A DNA stretch of 64,000 nucleotides from JAQVYB01 sp964490935 (GTDB lineage Bacteria; Verrucomicrobiota; Kiritimatiellia; RZYC01), in assembly GCA_964490935.1 (NCBI GenBank), contig CAZBEO010000001.1, positions 65,082 through 129,081 on the forward strand, in the 5' to 3' direction. Made by a program: the position numbers and the translations under genes. How positions within the stretch are numbered: the stretch's first letter is position 1; each line of letters begins with the position of its first letter. Under the pieces are notes generated by a model. It was not told the DNA's origin. It worked only from the letters and a program-made list of their open reading frames with translations, and did not search any database. Of the stretch, positions 46,501 through 51,531 are shown one piece after another.

Positions 46501-48387
46501 GATGACAACATCCTTCCAGCCCGCGTCCGACTGCGCCGGCACGATGAAACTCACCCAATTCACGCCCTGCGCCACAATCGACGCATTCTTTTCGCCGATC
46601 GACACCTGCGTAATGTCCGCTCCGGCACCCAACGCGCCGTTCGTAATCGTCACGATGTTACCGCCTGCCTTGGGACCATTGTTCGTACTGATCACATACC
46701 CGCACCCGCTCAAATTCATCACAAACGGACTCCACGGCCTGCCGTCGAACAGCGTCAGCGTCGCCGTTTCCGTGGAATAATCCGAGGCCGTATAGACCAC
46801 GCTGAAGTTCTGCGTCTCGCCCACCGCGAGCGACGCCGGCACACCGACCGCCTGGAACCGTGCCGACCCCGTCAGCGCATTCGTCAGTAGCGTGATATTG
46901 CTTGGCCCGCCGTTGTATACCGTGAACTGCTGCGTCACCACCGATCCGACCAGTCGCCCGCCAAAATCGGTGTATTCCGAAATGCTCGTTGCGCCGTCAT
47001 CCGTCACCCCCTGCACCAACGCCACGCCATCATAATAAACCGCTGTAATTCGTCCCGAACCACTCGCCTCCGTGGTCTCATCGGAAGCCGTCAGCTCCAC
47101 GTCACATCCCTTGCCCACCGAGACCACCGGCGGACACGTCACGTTAATCAAAACCTCAGCAGAACCCCCGGTATCCACCGTAATATTCGTCGGTCCAACA
47201 ATAGAAACCGTCCAGTCCGGCGAATACCCCTTCACCGACAAATTCACCGTCGCCGATTCAGCCGAATTTTCCACCAAACCCGTCACCACCGTCGAAGTAC
47301 CGATCAGCGCATCCGGTACGTCCACCGTCAACGACGCGCCCACCGCCATCGTTTCCGCCGCCGCAATCGACCATGTTTCCCCCGCACCCAGCGAAGATTT
47401 ATTCCACTGCACCGCATAGCCATTGTCTGTGGAATAATTCGTGTTCAGCGTATAATTCAAAGCCCCTGCCTCCACCAAAGAAGCCACCGTGCTATATCCC
47501 GCACTTGCATAATCATCCGGTTTCTGCGCCGCACTGCCCAGCGTCTGATAAATCAGCCGACCCGGATCTTTCTGCGACGGTTTTTGCACCCCCACAACGC
47601 CCTTGGTCGCATCCCAAAAACCGCCACCCGCATCCGAATAACCCAGATACGTATCCTGTCCGTGGAAAAACTTCACCCCACTCAGCGCACTGCCGCTGGT
47701 ATTCTTAATTTCAAACTCATAACTCTCCGTACGCGAAGGCGACACATACGTCGTGCGCATCGTGAGTTGCACGCTGCCCCCCGCCCAGATGCGTTCATTC
47801 ACCGTCGAACTGATATTTTCATTCTTCGTACACGTCATCGCCGAACCCGAATAATAGCCCGCCGTATACTTAAACGTCCCGCCCTGCTCATAATGCACCA
47901 TACTGCTTTTATTATTTGAAAAGGTCTGCTGCTTCCACACCCCATCCAGATAGGCATGCACACTCATCCCGCTATTCCCACACTCAATCTTCAGCGCACC
48001 CTCAACCGCATCACCGCCCAGCGTCGCCGCCTGCGCCGTCCCGACTGCGCAAAGCAGTGCTGCAATCAGCGCAAACCCGATTTTCCAATCACCCCAGACG
48101 GGGTGAAGGCATATAGCCCAGGGTCGGAAGACCCTGGGTTTCTGATTCTCCAATATCCCACGCACCCCCGCCGGGGTGCGTGCTGTTATATTTGTCCGCT
48201 TCCCGGGGTCCGATGACCCCGGGCTATTCTCCCCGGCCCCTCCGGGGCCATCATGACGCGGACTTTTGTCGGTGTTTCCAATGGTTGGAAAAAACGTGAA
48301 AAAAAGTTCCAACGATTGGAAAAAACATGAAAAAAGTTTCCAATGATTGGAAAATACGTGCGGACGTGCATTCGGTGTGTTCTTCAT
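33763..48387 (-). CDS. giant (about 4,874 aa) secreted kelch/IPT/Ig-like protein
   Basis: The start chosen is the ATG at 48387, 9 nt after AAAGGAG; the ATG at 48396 abuts that site. The first roughly 105 codons cross a palindrome array and a five-hairpin element before the signal peptide core (IGFALIAALLCAVGTAQA). There is no ATG, GTG or TTG nearer to it. The mature part alternates IPT/TIG domains (AGGNIVTITNG, GYPAGGFNVTIRGTNL), choice-of-anchor/ASH domains (FTVLEWPTQVL..VSFTP) and propeller-type blocks. Kelch blocks lie at about 45.5-44.6, 41.7-41.0 and 40.1-39.3 kb. A related block with LYAAGSFDKV repeats lies at 43.7-42.7 kb. Near the C-terminus are MBG/Ig-like repeats (TYDGSARSVGSV) and the six-repeat domain. 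The role is unknown; adhesion or glycan binding at the cell surface is inference. Confidence 0.85.
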   Translation of the reverse strand: MKNTPNARPHVFSNHWKLFSCFFQSLELFFTFFPTIGNTDKSPRHDGPGGAGENSPGSSDPGKRTNITARTPAGVRGILENQKPRVFRPWAICLHPVWGDWKIGFALIAALLCAVGTAQAATLGGDAVEGALKIECGNSGMSVHAYLDGVWKQQTFSNNKSSMVHYEQGGTFKYTAGYYSGSAMTCTKNENISSTVNERIWAGGSVQLTMRTTYVSPSRTESYEFEIKNTSGSALSGVKFFHGQDTYLGYSDAGGGFWDATKGVVGVQKPSQKDPGRLIYQTLGSAAQKPDDYASAGYSTVASLVEAGALNYTLNTNYSTDNGYAVQWNKSSLGAGETWSIAAAETMAVGASLTVDVPDALIGTSTVVTGLVENSAESATVNLSVKGYSPDWTVSIVGPTNITVDTGGSAEVLINVTCPPVVSVGKGCDVELTASDETTEASGSGRITAVYYDGVALVQGVTDDGATSISEYTDFGGRLVGSVVTQQFTVYNGGPSNITLLTNALTGSARFQAVGVPASLAVGETQNFSVVYTASDYSTETATLTLFDGRPWSPFVMNLSGCGYVISTNNGPKAGGNIVTITNGALGAGADITQVSIGEKNASIVAQGVNWVSFIVPAQSDAGWKDVVIRSLSEGTKTMRQCYLVNPAGAVLTVTPNSGYYTGGEEIVITGVGLCNGTLADITNVTICGYAATSVSINGSTQVVCYTSAGNVGRGAVIVDSISRGRAIKYNAFIYFGPQINVLGLDGEKIVNGEAPDYEKGTDYSYLAANATITHRFMINNDNTAPLTLSMVTTSGAAASDFTVLEWPTQVLQNVDQPLVVSFTPSALGDRSASLTLYNNTTNSPFTIRLTGSGIDLKPVAGPMDGGTVITITNPALLSAVGRVTNVTVGGASATVNQQGADWVRFTTGPGRWHGSQNISVEGETAERTLFNSFTYNRKGYIFGAYTNDYTSWETLPPLPAESTIVTNLRYAGVAEYDGYVVQLGGVNISAYGYEKSSYRWDGFTWWRGPDLPIAFAGMSATEHDGKLYMMGGYTAAYSSSRWYWPSNCNQTCWTWDGSMMVSNSYISTNTQAHSMAGSLGDELYVMGGLNFIYPTVSSRFQIGTTNLFRHNGADAVWARAPGGVPSNRKCYNQAGVVHSGKLYAVGGAYVSTDSGTEMVNCYTYDGTSVVAIASLPAARRRMAAGVVDGQVYAAGGIRWDSSGFSSSYLYTNTYRLDGASWTEVAPLPALTFMHGGATLDGRLYAIGAHASFVFPARAYESGVTPSSGSSVGGDTVTITGVNLCDGTVGDIVEVRLAGVPVASIISASATQIVVTSAAGGGGLGDVVVESATYGRSVSSDAFTYTGAQGFRVYNTDGDMIAPGIAASTNLDTDFGHQAYGTVLTNWLTISNGSASAVSITGWTTNGGGAFSMASPFALPKSLASGESANFPVVFTANAPGARTAELHIANDMPGICGDYTVNLAASVYQFSTLAGPANGGNVVTLSNVVMGTGSDIYAVLCGGEAVQIVGQGANWVSYVMPSVAWPGVTRDITVRSWGFGDLFFADIYTYLEHAWIGRTDYSSGCWTNLAGGVDDYAVNSLALAPDGSLYAAGSFDKVDGVSGYNSIARWQAGEWHAVSGGLGNFSKAYDTMLIGTNLYVAGDFKKYVTSESRIVTNIIRWTGSEWAGVGEWPHPAPGLNVWGYSLGHDGTNIYMGLYNYNDQPNVPPAQKFDGTTWTDLLPSTMSNSTIYALEYYNGSMYAAGNLRPASYPSGLYTNVIRWTGAAWQNAGSPPTDPASQLFYYCMEPFGGNLYVGNSILGNNSLVRWNGATWSTISGYAGGLSAGVRDMQSDGERLFVSGQAIDLSSGQPYSCMACYDGSGWTSVGQQSLDNSKTVEAMALTPRGIFAAGSFTNMGTNAVSGITQLDRIGFFIFDQTNGLAPSSGSYTGGTSVTIHGYNLGNGTTEDVYRVTLDGVDVASIDSVSSTQIVVTTAAGYPGVGDAAVYTHDYGILVQSNVWSYTGGSGLKLRGVDGNLIANGGTPTYASGNQFWFTPSNAQTNALTLKNDGSLSLTTSGVQTNGTGASAFTCTWPASLAAGSSIAVPVTFAATAPGIYTAAVVVANNSPGGSPFVLNLRGIAADLTRADGPAAGGNEFTITTGTIGDGDDISSVRFGTNSAAILSQTATSVTVRLPAVATIGIRDITIISDSLGELTLPDAFTFNAGGAIFKMEYIEEWTAIAAPPALNLAVAGVVNDQLYAVGGVSANTVYRYDDPVWTLAGTYPVADSVDGAVSTGPYLYTFQSTTNMYRFDGTEWTSQSAPPTAASTLYMASMNGQIYADPFNTTGAYQFDGTNWSVMGLLPSTSAYSDLGVLSNSLYRVGRRASGISYTNVYRYNGSAWVDAPGLPLGLGNMNCATLRGKLYTVGGYNLLTNVFMFDGISWTATVGLPVGDTMYGQRVATCGDYIYALGDRRTNCFRFPTVNNLSGVTPSSGIYTGGTEVVILGTNLCIGDDVTNVTLCGAPVDAILSATPTQVIVRTGVAVEMGWGDVVVYSPSVGAARRTNAFRYAGREFRVLGIDGSVITHNADASEDNGTSFPNTGGGAAVTNTFSITNNGIGSVELTGRSFTGTDADAFSASPMAFSLAEGAVTNVDVVFQPVTGGLPAAALVIESDVLGSLSNYVVNLAGSAWALSSSVGSSEGGVSITITNGARMGYNDIVVVLVDGIEVTPTAQGENWVTFVMPAHGEGAVDILVQSLSLGDTVLLHAYTYMPPSMIYGDSFVWEELPGLPMALSNTVAFASELGDNLYVAGGHDGTSAVTNVFRFDGYRWYDAPGLPAAREGAAVAMLDGAPCLIGGRIGGVPQTNVYLFYGTHWGEIEGLPAARADLAAVGIGPVYAIGGSGSAAAHTNVYQFDGAEWIEVAGLRSARAGMGCAVRRDKIHVYGGRTIGGSPTFNQYVFDGASWASDAGMPAMRDALGSAPLNEHVYAIGGSDGAAAQTNVYRFDGVNWSTVAPLPAPRRSAASVYWRGAIYVLGGSDGTSAKTNMYRLQDGGITPISGYPAGGFNVTIRGTNLCNGTIEDVESVSICDVDAEIVSVSSTQIVVTANATDIGPGHVVVDSLTYGTMGSAYAFTYLRGEIMLIGTNGDEIVEGDPASMDAGTDFGSMLVGASRTNTFGLINTGNAALTLSSVESAGQGGGSFTVIAFPTNELLPGATGQITVVCASLGGDQLGELAFRDNVWIDPALPQIGGYTVSVFNVKSYGAGPGLGLSDATLTFNTPYGVTPAAQTFDVSNVGTDPLTFSNTVAYAAPGENWLTITPTGGIALAASGSMTLTNSVDVSGINVGVHVATVSVWSATATNSPQTCVVTLTLSQTTQSITWTNPGTQTYTNETLLDASLNSGLAPSYTLISGPGSLTNVSYMDYATYTGSGLVTVVASQAGNLNYGAAESLTQSWDVIRAPGVITLTNLTQEYTGSPISPTCLTSPTGLTYSLTYNGGTNAPTNVGDYEVIATITDPLIYGSTTGTLQITKISQTITFPSIPAQHTNATVGVSATGGASGNPVTFSVASGPGSIDSTNLTCSGIGDVAVVASQAASGNYDAAPNVTNLVRVFSVTPDNGPYAGGNTITITNGNFGTVTNVLVEWSSSSVSPDSTGASWVTITMPATTNAGLTDITLQTPEYGDILLTDAYTYNPAGEIGVDTLVEYRVDFSDHPNPDYPTNTSPDGTYIWTHVQRTNDWKELKTTDGSARAAWLGIYNFTHALSNGWNISAGGYDWIATNAAYNVIYLYGSTYTNYVVITNLPGNSYQVDVINSYHDSFTQTETLHGGVYDLSMPADNGQYGNWPSGGNTNAGLGLDVRDVYNSRTNYVTWTNAVPSNGAISFVMSKPELNGNMLNCMRIKGYESTVGLFPDSGSWTGGYLVVINGISLGNGADITNVTLCGVTAAIQPGQSSTQVVVLAGTDGSGLGDVIVQSTSFGTTTKSNAFTYNAPNLSMLGTNGAAIANGSAAGVSNGTQFGSLIVGMGGALTNVFSITNSGNTALNISGVTTGGAAAASFTISGVPAILNAGGVSNVTVVFQPTTGGTLDAALTLANNGVGSPYVLNLRGIGIGGGISLATNALTFQATYQSNNPSAQSFGMTNVGVSGFTYTNVSTASWLIPSPTDGSLVLHGATVLTNAINVAGLNAGTHTATNRIVSLDATNSPQAVVITLTVDKASQAITFGNPGAQETTDAVGLQASAGSGLVVTCSVVSGSAAITGYTNLTFSGAGSVSIAAHQAGNSNWYGASSVTQTFSVSKAVATVTLTNLSQTYDGSARSVGSVTAPTGLTVNITYDGGATAPTNTGSYTVIGIVSDVMYQGGTTGTLVVSKNNQTITFPGIAAQDSTNIVGLAATASSTLSPTFAVLSGPGSIAGGTNLSFTASGTVLITADQPGDTNWSAAPQVTNSITVNKSAQGALNFTPTNTMIYLTTNRLTTTGGAGTGAVSYAVQDGPGAIIGVDGLSIHSGSGVVTVVATKALDDMYAAQAATALVYCARSGQAIDFPTIGKQRLTNTVLLSATAQSGLAVTFRVASGPGAINGGTNLTFTDKGVVAVEAYQGGDTNWNEAWTTQTVLVAKSAIYLDFDGDAKADITVFEPESGRWSILQSSLNTGRVQPWGWPGSVPTPGDYDGDGLYDVAVYCSTNGLWYIWQSDSQSGRLQAWGAEGMVPVSADYDGDGITDVAVYDAAVGRWHIWQSATQTERAQAWGFENGVPAPGDYDGDGMADVTVYDSESGTWYILQSSTDTGRTQPWGWADAEPIPGDYDGDGLTDVAVYWPESGMWYVWLSATQVGSTHLWGWDAALPVPADYDGDGIFDRTVYAPEFGLWYIWQTRSNTSRTQPWGFEQAEPVN
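34795..34813 (-). repeat. isolated copy of the TTTTCCAAT palindrome
   Basis: TTTTCCAATGGTTGGAAAA, the same palindrome as in the two arrays but single and far inside the coding region, where it encodes FPTIGK at the start of an Ig-like repeat. Confidence 0.6.
48090..48272 (-). mobile_element. five-hairpin MITE-like element, copy 2
   Basis: This is the better-preserved copy of the element at 6365-6566. All five stems are near perfect: GGCCCC/GGGGCC; CCCGGGGTC/GACCCCGGG; ACGCACCCC/GGGGTGCGT; CCCAGGGTC/GACCCTGGG (48117-48138); and CACCCC/GGGGTG (48090-48105). The end nearest the gene start carries the 17-bp CCGACAAAAGTCCGCGT (48256-48272), the inverse of the right end of copy 1. A half palindrome TTTTCCAATC (48081-48090) abuts the other end. 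It is read in frame as part of the precursor. Confidence 0.65.
48275..48353 (-). repeat. array of three palindromes, 31-bp period (copy 2)
   Basis: Centres at 48283, 48314 and 48345, exactly 31 bp apart, with cores CCAACCATTGG, CCAATCGTTGG and CCAATCATTGG read on the minus strand. They are translated as FSNHWK, FQSLE and FPTIGN within 110 nt of the start codon. The 12-14 bp spacers are T-rich on the coding strand. Confidence 0.85.
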
Positions 48388-48403
48388 GCGCTTCATCTCC
48401 TTT

Positions 48404-48781
48404 GAGGCTTCCCCTAGGTTTTAGGCAGACACCTAACGCTCACATCAAATCAAAGAGGTGGACAGGTGAAAAGGTCAAAGTCACGAATCGGCCCATTAAC
48501 GGCATGAATCTGCCCTCTCGGGAGGGACCTTATCCCCAACGTCCTTTTATTTTTACGAGCCCATTCCTACATTCTCTTCCCCCTTTGTGCCTCCGTGCCT
48601 TTGTGTGAGAACTTCTTTCTTTCGGCCGTCAAAATATCCCTGCGCCGGAGTACTTTCTCACGCCCAAGGCGTCGGAGCCCGACGCCCTCCAGGCCACCCC
48701 CTCCTTCACATTCTTTTGCATTCTTTCTCCGCGCTCTTCGCGTGCTCTGCGAGAGAACCTCTCCCCTCTCCTCTCCCTCTT
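48404..48781. other. 378-bp intergenic repeat patchwork
   Basis: No gene is supported. It contains a CCCTCTCGGGAGGGACC module (48513-48555), a CTTTGTGCCTCCGTGCC module (48579-48610), the inverted GGAGGGCGTCGGGC module (48627-48692) and a CTCCGCGCTCTTCGCGTGC module (48726-48758). All match copies between the giant genes. Confidence 0.7.
48627..48692 (-). repeat. GGAGGGCGTCGGGC module, copy 2
   Basis: Inverted relative to 30522-30587. It keeps the GGCGTCGGGC/GCCCGACGCC-type fold-back, CTTGGGCGTG and the TTTTGACGGC end. Confidence 0.65.
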
Positions 48782-49519
48782 CTACTCTTCCTTCAACAAA
48801 TCGCGCAGGCGGGCGGCGGCACTGCGCCCAAGCTGAAAGGGATGACGGAGCTCCGCCAGTTGCACGGTGGCCGAGCGTTGATGAAAGTCGGCCGAGCGAA
48901 TTTGCGCTCGGTTGACCAGCAGGCCCCGGTCCAGTCGCACAAACAAATCAGAAGGCAGGCGCTGTTCCCACTCAATCATACTGCGGCGTACCATGTAGCG
49001 CTGCCCATCCGTACAGTAGGCTACGCTGTATTTACCGTCGGCCTGAACGGCTAGAAGATCGTTGACTTTTCGGAAGTGCCCGGACTCTCCCAGTTCGAGC
49101 AAGACCACATCATCCTGTTGCAGTTGCAGCGTATTCCCCCGAGGCGGCGGCCTTCCTTCATGCGCCCGCGCATGGACACGATGGAGGGCTTCTGCAAGGC
49201 GTTCCGGCTCCACCGGCTTGAGCAAATAATCCACGGCATTCACCTCAAAGGCCCGCAGCGCATAGCGGTCGTACGCGGTCACAAAAATTACGGCGGGCGG
49301 AGCGGACAGCGCGCGCAGAACCTCGAACCCCCCGCCACCCGGCATCGAGACATCCAGCAGCAACACATCGGGCGCGAGCGAACCGACAGCGGCCACCGCA
49401 CTTTTTACCCGATCGGCCTCGCCCACCACCTCCACGCCGGAGACCTCCGCCAGCAGGTCGCGCAGGGCGTCGCGCGCCAGGCGTTCATCGTCCACAATCA
49501 AACAACGCAGATTTTTCAT
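48782..49519 (-). CDS. LytTR-family response regulator
   Basis: A 245-aa protein. Residues 1-120 form a receiver domain (DD at 10-11, phospho-acceptor Asp56 in LLLDVSMPGGGGFEVL, Lys in LLKPVEP). Residues about 130-245 form a LytTR DNA-binding domain (KVNDLLAVQADGKYSV, RRSMIEWEQRL, FVRLDRGLLVNRAQI). Family members such as AlgR and AgrA bind paired direct repeats and often control surface or exported factors. The ATG overlaps the kinase stop by 4 bp, so the two are an operon and a cognate pair. It lies next to the giant surface-protein cluster, a plausible but unproven target. Confidence 0.92.
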   Translation of the reverse strand: MKNLRCLIVDDERLARDALRDLLAEVSGVEVVGEADRVKSAVAAVGSLAPDVLLLDVSMPGGGGFEVLRALSAPPAVIFVTAYDRYALRAFEVNAVDYLLKPVEPERLAEALHRVHARAHEGRPPPRGNTLQLQQDDVVLLELGESGHFRKVNDLLAVQADGKYSVAYCTDGQRYMVRRSMIEWEQRLPSDLFVRLDRGLLVNRAQIRSADFHQRSATVQLAELRHPFQLGRSAAARLRDLLKEE

Positions 49520-51309
49520 ACCGCCACCTCACGGGCAGGCATACGTATTTCCGCCGTGACCAAGCCATCGCTCTCATTCAGCGTAAAGCTCGCCGCCGCT
49601 CCATAGATATATCCCAGGCGCTCCTTCAGACTGCCCGTGCCAATCCCACCGCGTTCCCCCGGCTCCACCAGACTCCCGTTATTCACAATCCGCAGATGCA
49701 GCTCTCCTGCCTGCCGTCGGGCACCGATGCGGACCTCCAGCGCACCTTCCGGCGGCATACCGTACCGAACCGCATTTTCCACCAGCGGCTGAAGCAGCAT
49801 CTCCGGCACTTCACACCGCAACGTCTCGGCATCCACCTCGTAACGCACCTGCAAACTCTCCTCAAAACGCACCTTTTCAATGTCCAGATAGATGCGGATG
49901 GACTCCAGCTCTTCTTCCAGGGAGACCAGGCCGTCCGGCGCGGGCTCGATGCGAAGACGCAAAAACGCCGCCAATTTGCGCACCAGCTCCGGGATACGCT
50001 GCGGGGCCTGACGTGCCAGCGCGTCGATCGAGTTGAGCGTGTTGAACAGGAAATGCGGATTGAGTTGATAGCGCAGTGCCTGAAGTTGCGCCTCGATGGC
50101 GGATTGTTCGGAAGCCCTTGCCCGTTCCTGTTCCCGCACCGCCTGGCGGTGCTGCACCATCACGATGGCCAAAAAGACACTGTAGATAAAGGGCAGCAGC
50201 GCATGTTGCAGATACGTCGGCATCAACATATACGGAATCCAACCCAAGAACTGGGCGTACAGAATAGCCACCACCACCAGCACGAGCAACCAAATCCCTG
50301 CAAGCAGGCGATCAATCCAACCCCGCGAGTACAATCCCTGGCGCAGCGAAGCAACCGTACCGCTTAGGAAACACACCAGCAGCAACGCCAATAAAACTAA
50401 AACTCCCATACGAAACGGCAACACACCCAGAACAACCACCCCAGCAAGCAGCAACCGCGAAATCCAGTTCAGCACTCGAAGCGGAGGGCATTCTCTCGCC
50501 TGACGCTGCACATAAACGAGCGTGAATTGATAAAAAGCCCAATGCCCCAGCATGCCCCACGACAGCAGCATCTGACGGTTCACCCAAGGCTGCCACGGGC
50601 CGCCCAGCCAGTGATAAAAACCATTGAAAATCAGATAATACACCATGAACCCCGCCGCAAGCAGCGACAGCAGCAGGTAGAGACGCTCCCGTTGCACCAG
50701 CCCATACAGCAACGCCACCAGAAACATCGCCAAACCGAGCCCCACAAACGTAAAATCCCGAAAATTCCGCCGTGCCGCATAGGCCACATAACTCAGCGCC
50801 GTGCCCGCACGTACCGGCACCCAAACCGAGCTGTTCGATTGCACTCGCAGAAAAACCCATCTCGACGCCCCCGCAGGCAGCAGAACCGAAACGACCGGAT
50901 AACGCGTATGTTCGGTTCCCGCTTCCCGCAGCCGCAGTCCATCCGCAACCTCTTCCACCACCCGATCCCCATCCAGCACGAACCAGCGCACCTCATCCAA
51001 CCGGGAAATTGGCAGCTCAACCAGAACAGACGAATCTCTTGCCGATGGATTCTCCAACCGCAACCGCATCCAGACCGCATCCTGTGAATACCCGAATGCC
51101 GGCACCCCGCCGTCCACGCCCTCAAAGGCGAACCACTCCAGCGCGTCCACATCCCGGACTCCCGTGCGGCCCCCCACATCACGCGCAAACAGGCAGTACG
51201 GCACGGCCGACACCATGCCCGACTCCGGCGTCACGATTAACGGCTTCACCACCGGCAACTCGCCCAGCGCCGTGCCGACGAAAATAACCCAGCTCAATAC
51301 CCATGCCAT
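49516..51309 (-). CDS. LytS-type sensor histidine kinase with 7TM-DISM sensor
   Basis: A 597-aa membrane kinase. A signal/anchor (WVLSWVIFVGTALG) is followed by a periplasmic 7TMR-DISM extracellular domain (about 25-165; VWMRLRLENPSARDSSVLVELP is typical). Seven membrane helices follow (about 170-385), then a short coiled coil and a His_kinase domain with the box LNPHFLFNTLNSID (His about 416). The HATPase lobe has PLVENAVRYG and GIGTGSLKERL. The sensed signal is unknown; DISM domains are thought to bind carbohydrates or other small molecules. The start at 51309 is 5 nt after GGGAAGAG. It is co-transcribed with the LytTR regulator. Confidence 0.9.
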   Translation of the reverse strand: MAWVLSWVIFVGTALGELPVVKPLIVTPESGMVSAVPYCLFARDVGGRTGVRDVDALEWFAFEGVDGGVPAFGYSQDAVWMRLRLENPSARDSSVLVELPISRLDEVRWFVLDGDRVVEEVADGLRLREAGTEHTRYPVVSVLLPAGASRWVFLRVQSNSSVWVPVRAGTALSYVAYAARRNFRDFTFVGLGLAMFLVALLYGLVQRERLYLLLSLLAAGFMVYYLIFNGFYHWLGGPWQPWVNRQMLLSWGMLGHWAFYQFTLVYVQRQARECPPLRVLNWISRLLLAGVVVLGVLPFRMGVLVLLALLLVCFLSGTVASLRQGLYSRGWIDRLLAGIWLLVLVVVAILYAQFLGWIPYMLMPTYLQHALLPFIYSVFLAIVMVQHRQAVREQERARASEQSAIEAQLQALRYQLNPHFLFNTLNSIDALARQAPQRIPELVRKLAAFLRLRIEPAPDGLVSLEEELESIRIYLDIEKVRFEESLQVRYEVDAETLRCEVPEMLLQPLVENAVRYGMPPEGALEVRIGARRQAGELHLRIVNNGSLVEPGERGGIGTGSLKERLGYIYGAAASFTLNESDGLVTAEIRMPAREVAV

Positions 51310-51531
51310 TCGCACTCTTCCCATGCGTTGATAATGCGTATGAGTGCCGATGCTTGCAACAAAATATCCCGGCCTCATCGGGTGGTGCAGAACCTCAGAG
51401 CACGGCATCCACTGGAAGAGGATGCTCCGCGAGACGGGATTCTCCGCTCTTTACTCGACAGCAGCGACCATTCGGGGTACAAGCTGTGCCCTGTGCATAG
51501 AACGGCTGAACCACATGGATTGTGAGCGGTT

